64,000 bases of DNA from Lachnospira multipara LB2003 (GTDB lineage Bacteria > Bacillota > Clostridia > Lachnospirales > Lachnospiraceae), in NCBI RefSeq assembly GCF_000702205.1, contig NZ_JNKW01000010.1, forward strand, positions 37,606 through 101,605, in the 5' to 3' direction. A program made the translations under genes and the position numbers. Of the stretch, positions 26,445 to 35,471 are shown in pieces. The notes beneath the pieces are model-generated. The model worked only from the letters and a program-made list of their open reading frames with translations, had not been told where the DNA came from and made no database searches. The stretch's first letter is position 1; every line of letters begins with the position of its first letter.

Positions 26445-26461
26445 TAATTAGCCTCCCAACT

Positions 26462-26625
26462 CTTCGAGATTGCAACAATTTTTGGAACCCCACGATTGCA
26501 GCGCCTTCGGCTGCGTGGGGCTACATTGCAAGCTCTTCGAGCTTGCAACAATTTTTGGAACCCCACGATTGCAGCGCCTTCGGCCACGTGGGGCTACATT
26601 GCAAGCTCTTCGAGCTTGCAACAAT
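26462..26625. repeat. 73-bp tandem hairpin repeat (about 2.2 units) overlapping the ATPase 3' end
   Basis: Units begin with GCAACAATTTTTGGAACCCC at 26472 and 26545, and a partial third unit begins at 26618, giving a period of 73 bases. Each unit folds into two hairpins: CCCCACG/CGTGGGG with a CTTCGG loop, and TTGCAAGCT/AGCTTGCAA with a TTCG tip. The two full units differ in the loop flank (GGCTGC versus GGCCAC). The last bases encode the C-terminus and stop of the ATPase. Confidence 0.88.
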
Positions 26626-27499
26626 ACCCTAGACTCTCCATTTCGTATATGAATACTTCTTCAAGGGTCAATGGTAATATTTCAAGAAGTATAGGGTTTA
26701 AACTAGAAAGTCTGTCATATACTTCATCTTTGTTGCCATTAATAATTATGTTAGCTACTGAACCCTGCTTAACAAAGTTAATAATCTCAAATCCGTCAAA
26801 TTTTGTCTTATCAAAATCTTCTTTAAAGGCAACCTGAACCTTAAATTTATGAGTCTTTAAATCTAACACATCGCTATCAAGCACAAGTCCCCCCTGATGT
26901 ATTAATATAAGATGGTCACATAAATCCTCTAATTCACGTAATGAATGAGAACTAATAATTATAGTTGTCTCTCCTTGTAAAACCTTGTCATATAATAAAT
27001 TCTTAACATGTCTTCTAACAACTGGATCTAGTCCATCAAAAGTTTCATCAAACAATAGGTATTTTGCATTGGTTGAAAGAGCAAGAATAATTGCAGCCTG
27101 TCTTCTCATTCCCTTAGAAAAATATCCAATATTCTTGCTTATATCTAGCTTAAAGCTTGCAACTAATTCTTTGAATTTATCTATGTTAAAATCGTCATAA
27201 ATATCTTTATAAAAAGAAGCCATATTTTTTAAATTAGCTCCCGGTAAGAAAAATAGCTCATCCCCAACAAAGCAAATATCCTTCTTAACATCAGGATTGT
27301 TATAAACAACCTTACTATTAAATTCAACAACTCCATTATCTGGCTTATAAATACCAGCTAATACTCTTAAAAGTGTGGATTTTCCAGCACCGTTAGAACC
27401 TACCATACCATAAATACTGCCCTCTTCAATATTACTTGATATATTTTTTAGTGCCTCAAAACGATCAAATTTCTTACATACATTCTTGATTTCTATCAT
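26594..27499 (-). CDS. ABC transporter ATP-binding protein (YtrB-like)
   Basis: This 301-residue ATPase has Walker A VGSNGAGKST, Q-loop then YFSKGMRRQAAI as signature (SKGM instead of SGGQ, common in this branch), Walker B YLLFDETFDGLD and H-loop SSHSLREL. It should power the permease encoded at 24303. Its ATG comes directly after the GntR stop, with GGGAGGTG upstream. The final residues (about CCKLEELAM and stop) are encoded by the 73-bp hairpin repeat, so the original gene end was replaced or extended by the repeat. The core domain is intact, so function is probably kept. Confidence 0.9.
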   Translation of the reverse strand: MIEIKNVCKKFDRFEALKNISSNIEEGSIYGMVGSNGAGKSTLLRVLAGIYKPDNGVVEFNSKVVYNNPDVKKDICFVGDELFFLPGANLKNMASFYKDIYDDFNIDKFKELVASFKLDISKNIGYFSKGMRRQAAIILALSTNAKYLLFDETFDGLDPVVRRHVKNLLYDKVLQGETTIIISSHSLRELEDLCDHLILIHQGGLVLDSDVLDLKTHKFKVQVAFKEDFDKTKFDGFEIINFVKQGSVANIIINGNKDEVYDRLSSLNPILLEILPLTLEEVFIYEMESLGYCCKLEELAM

Positions 27500-27859
27500 C
27501 TAGTACACCTCCCTAATAAGATCTAATATCTCATCTTTACCAATACCTGCCATCTTCATTTCAACTAACAGGCTCCTTAAATCATCAAACTTTTCTCTCT
27601 TATCATTACCAATTATTTCCTTGGCATTAACTGAAATAAAAGAGCCTTTTCCAGGGACAGAGGTAATCAAACCCTTTCTGTCTAACTCAGTATAGGCTTT
27701 CTGTATTGTATTAGGATTTATACTCAGACTTCCCGATAAATTTCTAACTGAAGGCATCTTATCATTAGATTTCATAACTCCCGTTAAGATCATCATTTCA
27801 ACTTGTTCCACAAGTTGCTCATAAACAGGCGTACGAGACATAACGTCAATATTAAACAT
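27500..27859 (-). CDS. GntR-family regulator (YtrA subfamily)
   Basis: The start is taken as the ATG at 27859, seven bases after AAAGGTGG, giving 119 residues; the frame extends to 27901 without a better site. It opens with the winged helix typical of GntR: TPVYEQLVEQVEMMILTGVMKSNDKMPSVRNLSGSLSINPNTIQKAYTELDRKGLITSVPGKGSFI. Only a short helical C-terminus follows, as in YtrA-type regulators, which lack a ligand domain. It probably represses its own operon with the ABC genes through the palindrome at 28004-28034. Confidence 0.88.
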   Translation of the reverse strand: MFNIDVMSRTPVYEQLVEQVEMMILTGVMKSNDKMPSVRNLSGSLSINPNTIQKAYTELDRKGLITSVPGKGSFISVNAKEIIGNDKREKFDDLRSLLVEMKMAGIGKDEILDLIREVY

Positions 27860-27911
27860 TCTCTGCCCACCTTTCATACATTTGCCTTTCAAGTAAATCA
27901 TAAATATTACA

Positions 27912-27987
27912 AAAATAGCAACCCCCTATTTGCATCTGTGTTTTTGGGATAAAGGTTGATAACATTAATTTACAGGGATTGCTATTC
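27912..27987 (-). promoter_or_regulatory. Long-range inverted repeat in the gntR-ABC leader
   Basis: AATAGCAACCCCC near 27914 and GGGATTGCTATT near 27976 are complementary arms that would close a stem-loop of about 75 bases in the 5' leader, ending about 50 bases before the chosen start. It could be a structured leader or a second operator pair. No known riboswitch class is recognised. Confidence 0.4.
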
Positions 27988-28003
27988 AAAATAAAAGTGT
28001 GTT

Positions 28004-28034
28004 ATAACTGTACTATCTGTCTTAGTACAGTTAT
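28004..28034 (-). promoter_or_regulatory. Palindromic operator of the gntR-ABC operon
   Basis: ATAACTGTACTA, 7 bases, then TAGTACAGTTAT: perfect 12-bp arms. On the minus strand the downstream arm ends in TTATAAC, which could be a -10 box, so a bound regulator would cover the promoter. GntR/YtrA operators are palindromes of this kind. Confidence 0.6.
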
Positions 28035-28063
28035 ATTATTAACCATAAATTTGTATTTGTCAA

Positions 28064-28100
28064 TAAAAAAAAAGAGAAATGTAAAAATTACATTTCTCTT
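28064..28100 (-). terminator. Terminator after the padR gene
   Basis: AAGAGAAATGTAA/TTACATTTCTCTT stem with a 3-base loop, followed on the minus strand by a run of nine T. Confidence 0.88.
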
Positions 28101-28107
28101 AAAATTC

Positions 28108-28449
28108 CTAATTAAGCAAAATATTATTCACATTAGATGAAAAATTTTTCCATAATTCCTTTAATTCATCAAGCACAACCAAACCTGGCATTGTTATGGA
28201 ATAGTACTTTCTACTAACTTCTCTTGCCTTAGGCTCTGTCCACTTAGAAACAACTAAGCCTTCGTCTTCAAGTCTATAAAGAATAGGATAAAGGGTTCCC
28301 TCCTTTACTGTAAACATCTCATTACTTCTTGCTTTCATCTCAGTTAAAAGCTCATAGCCATATTTCTCATGTTCACTAAGTAATTGAAGAACAAGTATTT
28401 CAAAAACTCCTTTTTTTAACTGTCTTTCATACTTTTTATTAATCGCCAT
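28108..28449 (-). CDS. PadR-family transcriptional regulator
   Basis: This 113-residue winged-helix protein has the PadR pattern FEILVLQLLSEHEKYGYELLTEMK, FTVKEGTLYPILYRLEDEGLV and PREVSRKYYSIT. It lacks a long C-terminal helix, placing it in subfamily 2. Such regulators usually repress a neighbouring transporter or membrane gene by binding a small hydrophobic ligand or wall-active drug. Here it starts 11 bases after the NUDIX gene on the same strand and is followed by a terminator, so the two genes probably share a transcript. The target is not evident. Confidence 0.9.
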   Translation of the reverse strand: MAINKKYERQLKKGVFEILVLQLLSEHEKYGYELLTEMKARSNEMFTVKEGTLYPILYRLEDEGLVVSKWTEPKAREVSRKYYSITMPGLVVLDELKELWKNFSSNVNNILLN

Positions 28450-28460
28450 TAATCCATATC

Positions 28461-29336
28461 CTACTTTTCTAAATATTCTAGCATCTTATTGTCAATTTGA
28501 TTCTTAAAACGACTATAACGTCTTTGTTCTGAAGGAACAAACCTATCAGATTCTACCATGGCATGAAATTCTTCATAATCAACAAATTTATAATCCATTG
28601 TCTCTCCAATCTGAAGTGTTATCTTTGGTTCTGACTCAATAGGATTAATATAACTATGATAAATTACATGTTTTTTAGAATCCACAAATTGATATAGAGG
28701 AACTAAATCCTCTGGATTTGCCTTGATTCCAGTTTCTTCTAAAAGCTCTCTACACGCGCCATTTCTAGCATCCTCTCCCTTTAAGATAGAGCCTCCTGTG
28801 ATTTCCCACTTTAATGGATAGGTCTTATTTCTAGAACGCTGTGTAACTAATATCTTCTTAGTTTCATTTACAATTGTATAAACTAGCACTACTACATGGA
28901 ATACTCCGTCTGGTAATGATTTAGCCTGACTTCTCTTTACATCAAGTCCAAGTCTATGCTCATTGCAATCATATCCATCCCAGATTTCATCATCAATGAT
29001 TTCTAGCTCACTTTCATAATACTGTTCATTAAAGTAAATCATCTCTTCTAATTGCTGTCTAGTATAATGAATGTTCTCTGGAACAATAATCCAAACAGAA
29101 TTATTCTCGCTATCATCCTTTCTTCTAACAATAGCTGTCAAAACTCCGGTAAATTCGTCTAGCGGAACGTCCACACCTAATACATAAGCCATCTGCTTAC
29201 TATAATCACCGTCTAATTCTGACATTTCCTCTTTCTCAATGTAGCCACAATTTATAGGGTACACTATCGAGGGGTTTTCTTCATCATTACTTCCTAAAGG
29301 ATGATCAATTTTAACAGTAACTGTTTCTACTCTCAT
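28461..29336 (-). CDS. NUDIX hydrolase with extra N-terminal region
   Basis: This protein has 291 residues. The NUDIX box lies at about 181-203, GSILKGEDARNGACRELLEETGIKA, with the REx2EE core intact (RELLEETG). The N-terminal 120 residues are outside the domain and rich in acidic strands (VKIDHPLGSNDEENPS). NUDIX enzymes split nucleoside diphosphate derivatives; which one cannot be read from the sequence. GAGG lies seven bases before the ATG. The gene is followed closely by padR. A second NUDIX gene lies at 34739. Confidence 0.82.
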   Translation of the reverse strand: MRVETVTVKIDHPLGSNDEENPSIVYPINCGYIEKEEMSELDGDYSKQMAYVLGVDVPLDEFTGVLTAIVRRKDDSENNSVWIIVPENIHYTRQQLEEMIYFNEQYYESELEIIDDEIWDGYDCNEHRLGLDVKRSQAKSLPDGVFHVVVLVYTIVNETKKILVTQRSRNKTYPLKWEITGGSILKGEDARNGACRELLEETGIKANPEDLVPLYQFVDSKKHVIYHSYINPIESEPKITLQIGETMDYKFVDYEEFHAMVESDRFVPSEQRRYSRFKNQIDNKMLEYLEK

Positions 29337-29421
29337 ATTACCTCACTTTTATATCAAATAAAATTGACATGATAACTGTCTCATGTGTTAAATATACACT
29401 ATTAATTTTCTATTATCAACT

Positions 29422-30987
29422 TTAGAACAATGGAGAAATTAATCTTAAAATACACTGACTCATTCTAAGTTGCTGCTTTTTATAATCCGAATATTTTAAA
29501 GAAACATTTTCTGATCTTGCAAAAATTTCTTCAAAATTCTGTCTAACCTTAACTGCCACTTCTCTATCGTAAATAAGTGTACCATTTTCAAAGTGATGAT
29601 ATAAGCTTCTAAAGTCCATATTTATTGTATTTACTGCTGATATCTCATCATCACAAACCCACTGTTTAGCGTGCATAAATCCTGGTGTAAACTCATATAT
29701 CTTAACTCCATGCTTTACTAGACCAGCATAATAAGAACGTGTCATGGAATAAGTTACCTTTTTATCAGGAATTCCAGGCGTAACAATCCTTACATCAACA
29801 CCCCTTCTTGCTGCAAGGGTTAATTCCCTTCTCATCTCGTCTGTAATAATAAGATAAGGAGTTGTTATGTATACATAGGTCTTGGCATTTTTTATCATAT
29901 TAAGATAGACATTTTCTCCAACTCTATCTTTACCAAAGGGGCCATCTGCATATGGGCACACATAGGCATTACTTGTATCTGTTAAATACTTAACCTCAGA
30001 AAAATCTATATCTATATATTTATTAAAGTCCGTATCTGATAACTTAATTGCATTCCACATTGATAAAAAAATCAAGGTGTAATTCTTAACAGCCTTTCCT
30101 GTTACCTTAATTCCTGTATCATACCATTCTCCATAAGGATGGGTGATATTAAAATACTCATCTGCTAAGTTATAACCACCTGTTACAGCATAAATGCCGT
30201 CAACCACTGTGATTTTTCTATGGTCTCTATTATTCATAAACATATTAAAAAATACCCCAACAGGGTTAAACACTCTACATTGAATGCCTTTAGCTCGCAT
30301 CTCCTTAATAAAATCCTTATTAAGGAAAAAGATACTGCCAACATCATCATAGAATAGTCTTACCTCAACCCCTGCCGCAGCTTTTCTAATTAGAACATCT
30401 TTAATTCTACCAAAGCTCGTTGCATCCTCTATTGCATGGTATTCCATAAAGATAAATGTCTTGGCTGTCTCTAGGGTTTCTATTAAGCTTTCTAAACCGT
30501 CTTCTGCTCTTTCATGATATTCTACCTTTGTCTCATCATAAACCGGAAAAGCAATATGTCTATATAAATACTTAAATTCGTTAGAAATCCCCTTATCTGT
30601 ACTATCTAATCTATTGGCAACCCCTTGATCTTGAACCATAAATTGATTCATATAATCAGTAATTGTCTGAAATTTTGCCCTGGATTTTTTGGTAATTATA
30701 GGTTGTCCATATAAAAAATACAAAGGCAAACCCATAATAGGAAAAGCTAAAATGGCAATAATCCATGGGGTTCGAAGGGCTGCATTACTTGTTTTTACAT
30801 ACATCTTAAGTACAACAATTATTGCAATAACAATAAATATCAAATTCAATCTTTCTGCGTGTTCACGCAAGGCATAGACTAGCGCCTCAATCCATACAAT
30901 CTGTAATATAAACATAAATACAGATACAAATAAACGACTGGCGCTATTCTTGGCTGATGTCTTTTTCTCTGTTCGTATATTTGACAT
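29422..30987 (-). CDS. cls: Cardiolipin synthase
   Basis: This 521-residue protein has two N-terminal membrane segments (about 19-38 and 45-62, with another near 77-92). Two phospholipase D catalytic motifs follow: HRKITVVDG (with N-R-D before it) and HAKQWVCDDEISAVNTINMDFRS. This is the bacterial ClsA arrangement, joining two phosphatidylglycerol molecules into cardiolipin and glycerol at the inner membrane. Many Clostridia carry more than one copy. GAGG precedes the ATG. It looks monocistronic, with gaps on both sides. Confidence 0.92.
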   Translation of the reverse strand: MSNIRTEKKTSAKNSASRLFVSVFMFILQIVWIEALVYALREHAERLNLIFIVIAIIVVLKMYVKTSNAALRTPWIIAILAFPIMGLPLYFLYGQPIITKKSRAKFQTITDYMNQFMVQDQGVANRLDSTDKGISNEFKYLYRHIAFPVYDETKVEYHERAEDGLESLIETLETAKTFIFMEYHAIEDATSFGRIKDVLIRKAAAGVEVRLFYDDVGSIFFLNKDFIKEMRAKGIQCRVFNPVGVFFNMFMNNRDHRKITVVDGIYAVTGGYNLADEYFNITHPYGEWYDTGIKVTGKAVKNYTLIFLSMWNAIKLSDTDFNKYIDIDFSEVKYLTDTSNAYVCPYADGPFGKDRVGENVYLNMIKNAKTYVYITTPYLIITDEMRRELTLAARRGVDVRIVTPGIPDKKVTYSMTRSYYAGLVKHGVKIYEFTPGFMHAKQWVCDDEISAVNTINMDFRSLYHHFENGTLIYDREVAVKVRQNFEEIFARSENVSLKYSDYKKQQLRMSQCILRLISPLF

Positions 30988-31094
30988 ATTATAAATTCCT
31001 CATACATATAATTTCTTCTTAATATTACAACAAAATAATATCTTTACAAGCACACTTAGGCTTTCTTCATAGTAAATTAATTATTAGCTATATC

Positions 31095-32927
31095 CTAAGT
31101 CTCAACCCCAGCAAATTGTGTCATATACAAATCATAATATTTTCCCTTTGCCTTAATTAATTCCTTATGGTTACCCTTTTCCACAATTCGTCCATTATCC
31201 ATAACAACAATTAAATCTGCATCCTGAATTGTTGAAATTCTATGGGCAATAATTAAACTTGTTCTATTTTTCATAAGATTAACCATGGCATCCTGAATTC
31301 GTTTTTCAGTTCTAGTATCAACATTGGATGTAGCCTCGTCTAAAATAAGAATTTTAGGTTTTGCAAGAAATGCCCTGGCAATGCTTAATAACTGGCGTTG
31401 ACCTTGGGAAATATTCTGCCCCTCTTTTGCTAATCTAAAGTCATATTTTCCTTTAAAGTGATTAATCATATTGTGGCAACGGCTCATTTTACAAGCATCA
31501 ACCACCTCTTCATCACTAGCCTCTAAATTAGAATATCTAATATTATTCTTAACAGTATCTGCAAAAAGCACAGTATCCTGTAATACAATAGCTGTGTTTT
31601 TACGCAAATTATTACAATCTATATCCTTTATATTAACATTATCAACTAAAATCTCACCGCTGTCTATATCATAAAAGCGCATAAGTAGGTTAACTACTGT
31701 TGTTTTACCACTACCTGTAGCCCCAACTAAAGCCACCTTTTCTCCTGCCTTAACCTCTAAATTAAAATCGTATAACACCTGTTTTTCCTTAGTATAGGAA
31801 AAATTGACATTCTTAAAGCTAATAACTCCCTTAGCCTCATCCATTTTTTGGCTACCTGACTTATCTTCAAGGGATTCATCCATTACTGCAAATACTCTTT
31901 CTGCACCGGCAATTGCTGTCTGAATTTGTCCATAAATATTGGCAATTTCATCAATCGGTCTTCCAAATTGCTTAGCGTAAACTAAAAAAGCAGAAATAAT
32001 ACCAACAGAAATAATGCCATTAATTGCGAAGTACCCTCCAAAGGCCGCAATAATCACAAAGCCAATATTATTAATAACATTCATTATAGGTCCCATGGAA
32101 CTAGCTAGTACCTCTGCAACAATTCCCACCTTAGTAAGATTATCAGAAGTCTTAGCAAAATCCTTTAAAACCTGATCTTGCCTATTATAGGCAGTAACTG
32201 TCTTATAGCCTGTTACCATTTCTTCAATTGTACCATTTAGGCTTCCAAGTAAAAGCTGTTTTTTCTTATAAAAAGTTCTCATGGCCTTAGATAAGAACTT
32301 AGTTACAAGTAAAGTAAGAATTACAGTAACCATGGAAAATACTGCAAGTCTTGGGCACAAATAAATCATCATAACTGCTGTTGCTATAATTGTTATAACT
32401 CCTGAAAAAAGAGAGGATAAGCTTTGAGAAATAGTTGTAGAAACATTCTCAACATCGTTGGTCATCCTACTCATAATATCCCCATGGGAGTGGGAATCTA
32501 AATACTTAATTGGCAAATTAACAATACAATCAAATAGATCTGTACGCATTTTTCCAACTATTCTTTGGCTTAATTTAGCACTTAAACGAGTCTGAATAAA
32601 AGAACTTATACTATAAATTCCATAAATTATAAGAAGTATTACGAGTATAGGAGCTATCTTATTAAAATCTCTAGCAATTATGCAGTCAATGGCATTACTC
32701 TGCAATTTAGGAGCATAAACTGATGTTATACATGCAATAACTACTGCAAATAATAAGACTATTAGTGTATTTAATTCATTCTTAAAGTATTTAATTAAAC
32801 GGACTATGGTTTTTTTACCATCTTGAGGTTTTTCAACCATAAGATTTCTTTTGCCACCACGGCCTGTACCCATCATTTTACTATAATTCTTTATATCTGC
32901 AGATTTGCTCATATTATCATTAGGCAT
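31095..32927 (-). CDS. ABC exporter half-transporter (catalytically competent partner)
   Basis: This 610-residue protein has about six membrane helices (60-340) followed by an ATPase domain. Walker A is VGATGSGKTT, Walker B ILILDEATSNVD with the catalytic Glu, and the H-loop IIAHRIST is intact. The signature reads ISQGQ rather than LSGGQ. It overlaps the upstream half-transporter by eight bases. In heterodimeric exporters (BmrCD, TM287/288) one ATP site is degenerate and is built from the variant signature of one subunit and the variant Walker B of the other; that is what is seen here. The likely substrates are drugs, lipids or peptides. Confidence 0.9.
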   Translation of the reverse strand: MPNDNMSKSADIKNYSKMMGTGRGGKRNLMVEKPQDGKKTIVRLIKYFKNELNTLIVLLFAVVIACITSVYAPKLQSNAIDCIIARDFNKIAPILVILLIIYGIYSISSFIQTRLSAKLSQRIVGKMRTDLFDCIVNLPIKYLDSHSHGDIMSRMTNDVENVSTTISQSLSSLFSGVITIIATAVMMIYLCPRLAVFSMVTVILTLLVTKFLSKAMRTFYKKKQLLLGSLNGTIEEMVTGYKTVTAYNRQDQVLKDFAKTSDNLTKVGIVAEVLASSMGPIMNVINNIGFVIIAAFGGYFAINGIISVGIISAFLVYAKQFGRPIDEIANIYGQIQTAIAGAERVFAVMDESLEDKSGSQKMDEAKGVISFKNVNFSYTKEKQVLYDFNLEVKAGEKVALVGATGSGKTTVVNLLMRFYDIDSGEILVDNVNIKDIDCNNLRKNTAIVLQDTVLFADTVKNNIRYSNLEASDEEVVDACKMSRCHNMINHFKGKYDFRLAKEGQNISQGQRQLLSIARAFLAKPKILILDEATSNVDTRTEKRIQDAMVNLMKNRTSLIIAHRISTIQDADLIVVMDNGRIVEKGNHKELIKAKGKYYDLYMTQFAGVET

Positions 32928-34656
32928 CTTTACTACCTCCTAACTGAGAATTATAGATATCCCTATAAACTCCACTAGTTTCTAGAAGTTCGCTATGACT
33001 TCCAACTGCTGATAATCTACCATCCTCTATAATAACGATCCTGTCAGCATCCTTAACTGAAGCTATTCTTTGTGCTACGATTATCTTAGTCATATTAGGA
33101 TATTCACTATTAAGATTTTTATAAAGATTAGCCTCTGTCTTTAAATCTAGTGCTGATGTGGCATCATCAAAAATTAAAATACTAGCCTTTTTTAGCACTG
33201 CTCTTGCAATGGCAACTCTCTGTTTTTGTCCACCAGAAAGACTAGTTCCACCCTGACTTACCATTGTGCCTATACCCTCTGGCTTAGAATCAATAAATTC
33301 ACTTGCCATACTTATGTTGGCTGCATGCATTATTTCATCATAACTAGCCTTTTTGTTGCCCCAAGAAATATTCTCTCCTATGGTCTGATTAAAAATTTCG
33401 CTTTTTTGCAAAGCTATAGAAACTAAATCACGTAAATCTTTTAACTTATAGTCTCTAACATCCACATCATCTATAAGAATACGTCCAGCAGTTACATCAT
33501 AAAATCTAGGAATTAAATTTACCAAACTTGACTTACCACAGCCTGTCTCCCCAAGAATTCCTATGGTTTCACCTGGATTTATAACTAAACTGAAATCCTT
33601 TATTATCATAGTTTCTTCCTGTGTTGGATAAGCAAATGAAACATGATCAAATTCTATTTTTCCTCTTGCCTCTTTCTTTCCATTAAAATTGCCATCCCTA
33701 ATAACTGGAACACAATCAAGCACTTCTTTAATACGTCTCCAAGAAGCTACTCCCCTTGATGCAGTCTGGAAAATCATATTCATTCTCATAATTGCATTTA
33801 AAACCTGTGAAACATAGGTAATTGCTGCCATTACCTCACCTGGTGTAACAACTCCCCTATAAACATTTATCTGTCCTACCTTAATAATAGCAACAACGCT
33901 ATAATTAAGAATTATATTCATAATTGGTGTCATAAAGGACAATAAAAGTAAGACATCAAGCTGTGTATCAACTAATTCCTTATTAGTTTTTTCAAATCTA
34001 TTGATTTCATAATCTTCTCTGACATAAGCTTTTACAACCCTTGATCCTGACACATTCTCTTGCATTACGTTATTTAAATTGTCCAGTTTTTTCTGTAAAA
34101 TACTAAACTTTGGGTTTGCCTTTGAAATAAAATAAATCACGCATAATATAATTAAAGGTAGGGAAATTACTATTACTACTCCAAAACTAAGATTTAATGA
34201 AAGCATACAAATAAGGCCACCTATAAAAAGCATAAAGGTTCTTACAAAACCTCTTATTGCCATTTGCACAAAGGTCTGAACCTGTGTAACATCATTGGTA
34301 ACCCTAGTAATTAATGATCCTGTTTGAAATTTATCTGTCTGACTGAAAGAAAAAGACATTATTCTATTAAACATATCTTTTCTTAAGTCATTACCGAAAT
34401 TTTGTCCTGCTATATTAGCAAAAACACCTGATAGAATTCCGCACACTCCACCTATAGCCACAAAAGCTATCATCATAAGTCCTGTATGAATTACCAAATT
34501 TAAATTACCTACACCATTATTGTTTAATCCAAGCACACCATCATCCACAATTATACTCATCATTCGTGGTTGCATTAAATCCATAAAGACTTCACCTAGC
34601 ATAAAAAGTGGAGCTAGAATGGCTGCCCACCAGTATTTTTTTATATACTTTAACAT
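32920..34656 (-). CDS. ABC exporter half-transporter (degenerate-site partner)
   Basis: The start is taken as the ATG at 34656, after AAAGGAGAGG, giving 578 residues. Six membrane helices are followed by an ATPase domain with Walker A GETGCGKSS and a perfect LSGGQKQR signature. However, Walker B reads ILIFDDATSALD, with Asp in place of the catalytic Glu, and the H-loop reads VAQRIAS, with Gln in place of His. It therefore cannot hydrolyse ATP well at its own Walker site and should work as the regulatory half of a heterodimer with the next gene. It is the first gene of a two-gene operon. Confidence 0.9.
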   Translation of the reverse strand: MLKYIKKYWWAAILAPLFMLGEVFMDLMQPRMMSIIVDDGVLGLNNNGVGNLNLVIHTGLMMIAFVAIGGVCGILSGVFANIAGQNFGNDLRKDMFNRIMSFSFSQTDKFQTGSLITRVTNDVTQVQTFVQMAIRGFVRTFMLFIGGLICMLSLNLSFGVVIVISLPLIILCVIYFISKANPKFSILQKKLDNLNNVMQENVSGSRVVKAYVREDYEINRFEKTNKELVDTQLDVLLLLSFMTPIMNIILNYSVVAIIKVGQINVYRGVVTPGEVMAAITYVSQVLNAIMRMNMIFQTASRGVASWRRIKEVLDCVPVIRDGNFNGKKEARGKIEFDHVSFAYPTQEETMIIKDFSLVINPGETIGILGETGCGKSSLVNLIPRFYDVTAGRILIDDVDVRDYKLKDLRDLVSIALQKSEIFNQTIGENISWGNKKASYDEIMHAANISMASEFIDSKPEGIGTMVSQGGTSLSGGQKQRVAIARAVLKKASILIFDDATSALDLKTEANLYKNLNSEYPNMTKIIVAQRIASVKDADRIVIIEDGRLSAVGSHSELLETSGVYRDIYNSQLGGSKDA

Positions 34657-34673
34657 GTCCTCTCCTTTATAAA

Positions 34674-34706
34674 AAAATGACAACCCTAATAAGAGCTGTC
34701 ATTTTA
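34674..34706. terminator. Terminator after the second NUDIX gene
   Basis: AAATGACA/TGTCATTT stem with A-rich and T-rich flanks, between the NUDIX stop at 34739 and the ABC start at 34656. The weak stem makes this moderate. Confidence 0.55.
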
Positions 34707-34738
34707 TTAGCATTTTAAAGAACTAATAAATATTGCCA

Positions 34739-35242
34739 CTAATCTTCAAAAACCTTCTTAATACTGTCATAGTGTAAAAACTCACCTCTATCAGCAATTT
34801 CCTTGATTTCTTCTATAGTCGCAAATTTAAATTCCAATGCTTCCTCTTTTTGTATTTTAACGTCATTTTCATTAATATCCATCTCAAATCTGTATATATC
34901 AACGAAATAATTATCCTTTTCCTTAGGATTATCTCTTCTATAACTAAAGCAAAAGCCTCCCTTAGCTTCAGAGACATCTATACCCGTTTCCTCAAATACC
35001 TCTCTTTTTACAGCATCTAAGGATGTTTCCCCGCTTAGGGCTGCACCTCCTGAAACCTCCCAATGACCTGGAGCCCATGCTTTGCTTAGAACTCTTCTTG
35101 TAATTAAAAAAGTATTATCTGGTCTTTTTATAACTCCTAATACTGTTAAATGATAATCTCCTGGCTGCATATTCCAGTCATTTCTTACCATTGTTCTTCC
35201 TGTCTTTTCCTTATTAACATCGTAGATGTCCCAAATTTCCAT
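34739..35242 (-). CDS. NUDIX hydrolase
   Basis: The start is set at the ATG at 35242 (167 residues, MEIWDIYDVNKEKTGRTM), with GAGG about nine bases before it. The longer frame to 35275 adds residues not usual for the family. The NUDIX box GAALSGETSLDAVKREVFEETGIDV carries the core REVFEETG. The WDIYD...TGRTM start is typical of the branch annotated as isopentenyl-diphosphate isomerase-like or generic NUDIX in Clostridia; the substrate is unknown. It stands alone upstream of a block of hairpin repeats. Confidence 0.85.
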   Translation of the reverse strand: MEIWDIYDVNKEKTGRTMVRNDWNMQPGDYHLTVLGVIKRPDNTFLITRRVLSKAWAPGHWEVSGGAALSGETSLDAVKREVFEETGIDVSEAKGGFCFSYRRDNPKEKDNYFVDIYRFEMDINENDVKIQKEEALEFKFATIEEIKEIADRGEFLHYDSIKKVFED

Positions 35243-35318
35243 TAACTCATTCCTCACAATTCCACATAAAATCATAGCATGCCTTCTAACGAAAACATGC
35301 TATATTACTACATCAAGT

Positions 35319-35447
35319 CAAGACTCGCTCGCGAGTCTTGCGCGCTGGATTCGGGTCTGCTTAAGCAGACAAATTCCTGTCCGAATCCGTGCGCATCCTC
35401 GCGGAGCGTTTAACTCAGTCGGAGCTTATACTCCGATTGAGTTAAAT
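35319..35447. repeat. Compound GC-rich hairpin block
   Basis: Three stems in a row: CAAGACTCG/CGAGTCTTG (35319-35340); a GCGC...GGATTCGG/CCGAATCC...GCGC stem with an inner TCTGCTTAAGCAGA; and TTTAACTCA/TGAGTTAAA with TCGGAG/CTCCGA (35409-35447). It is strikingly GC-rich against its flanks. A shortened relative lies at 38771-38811. Confidence 0.8.
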
Positions 35448-35471
35448 TATATCATATAAAACTTAAATTTT

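Noticed and set aside
26470..26837. Plus-strand ORFs over the 73-bp repeats
   Set aside because: They repeat the same short peptide, lie opposite the ATPase and permease genes and have no ribosome sites.
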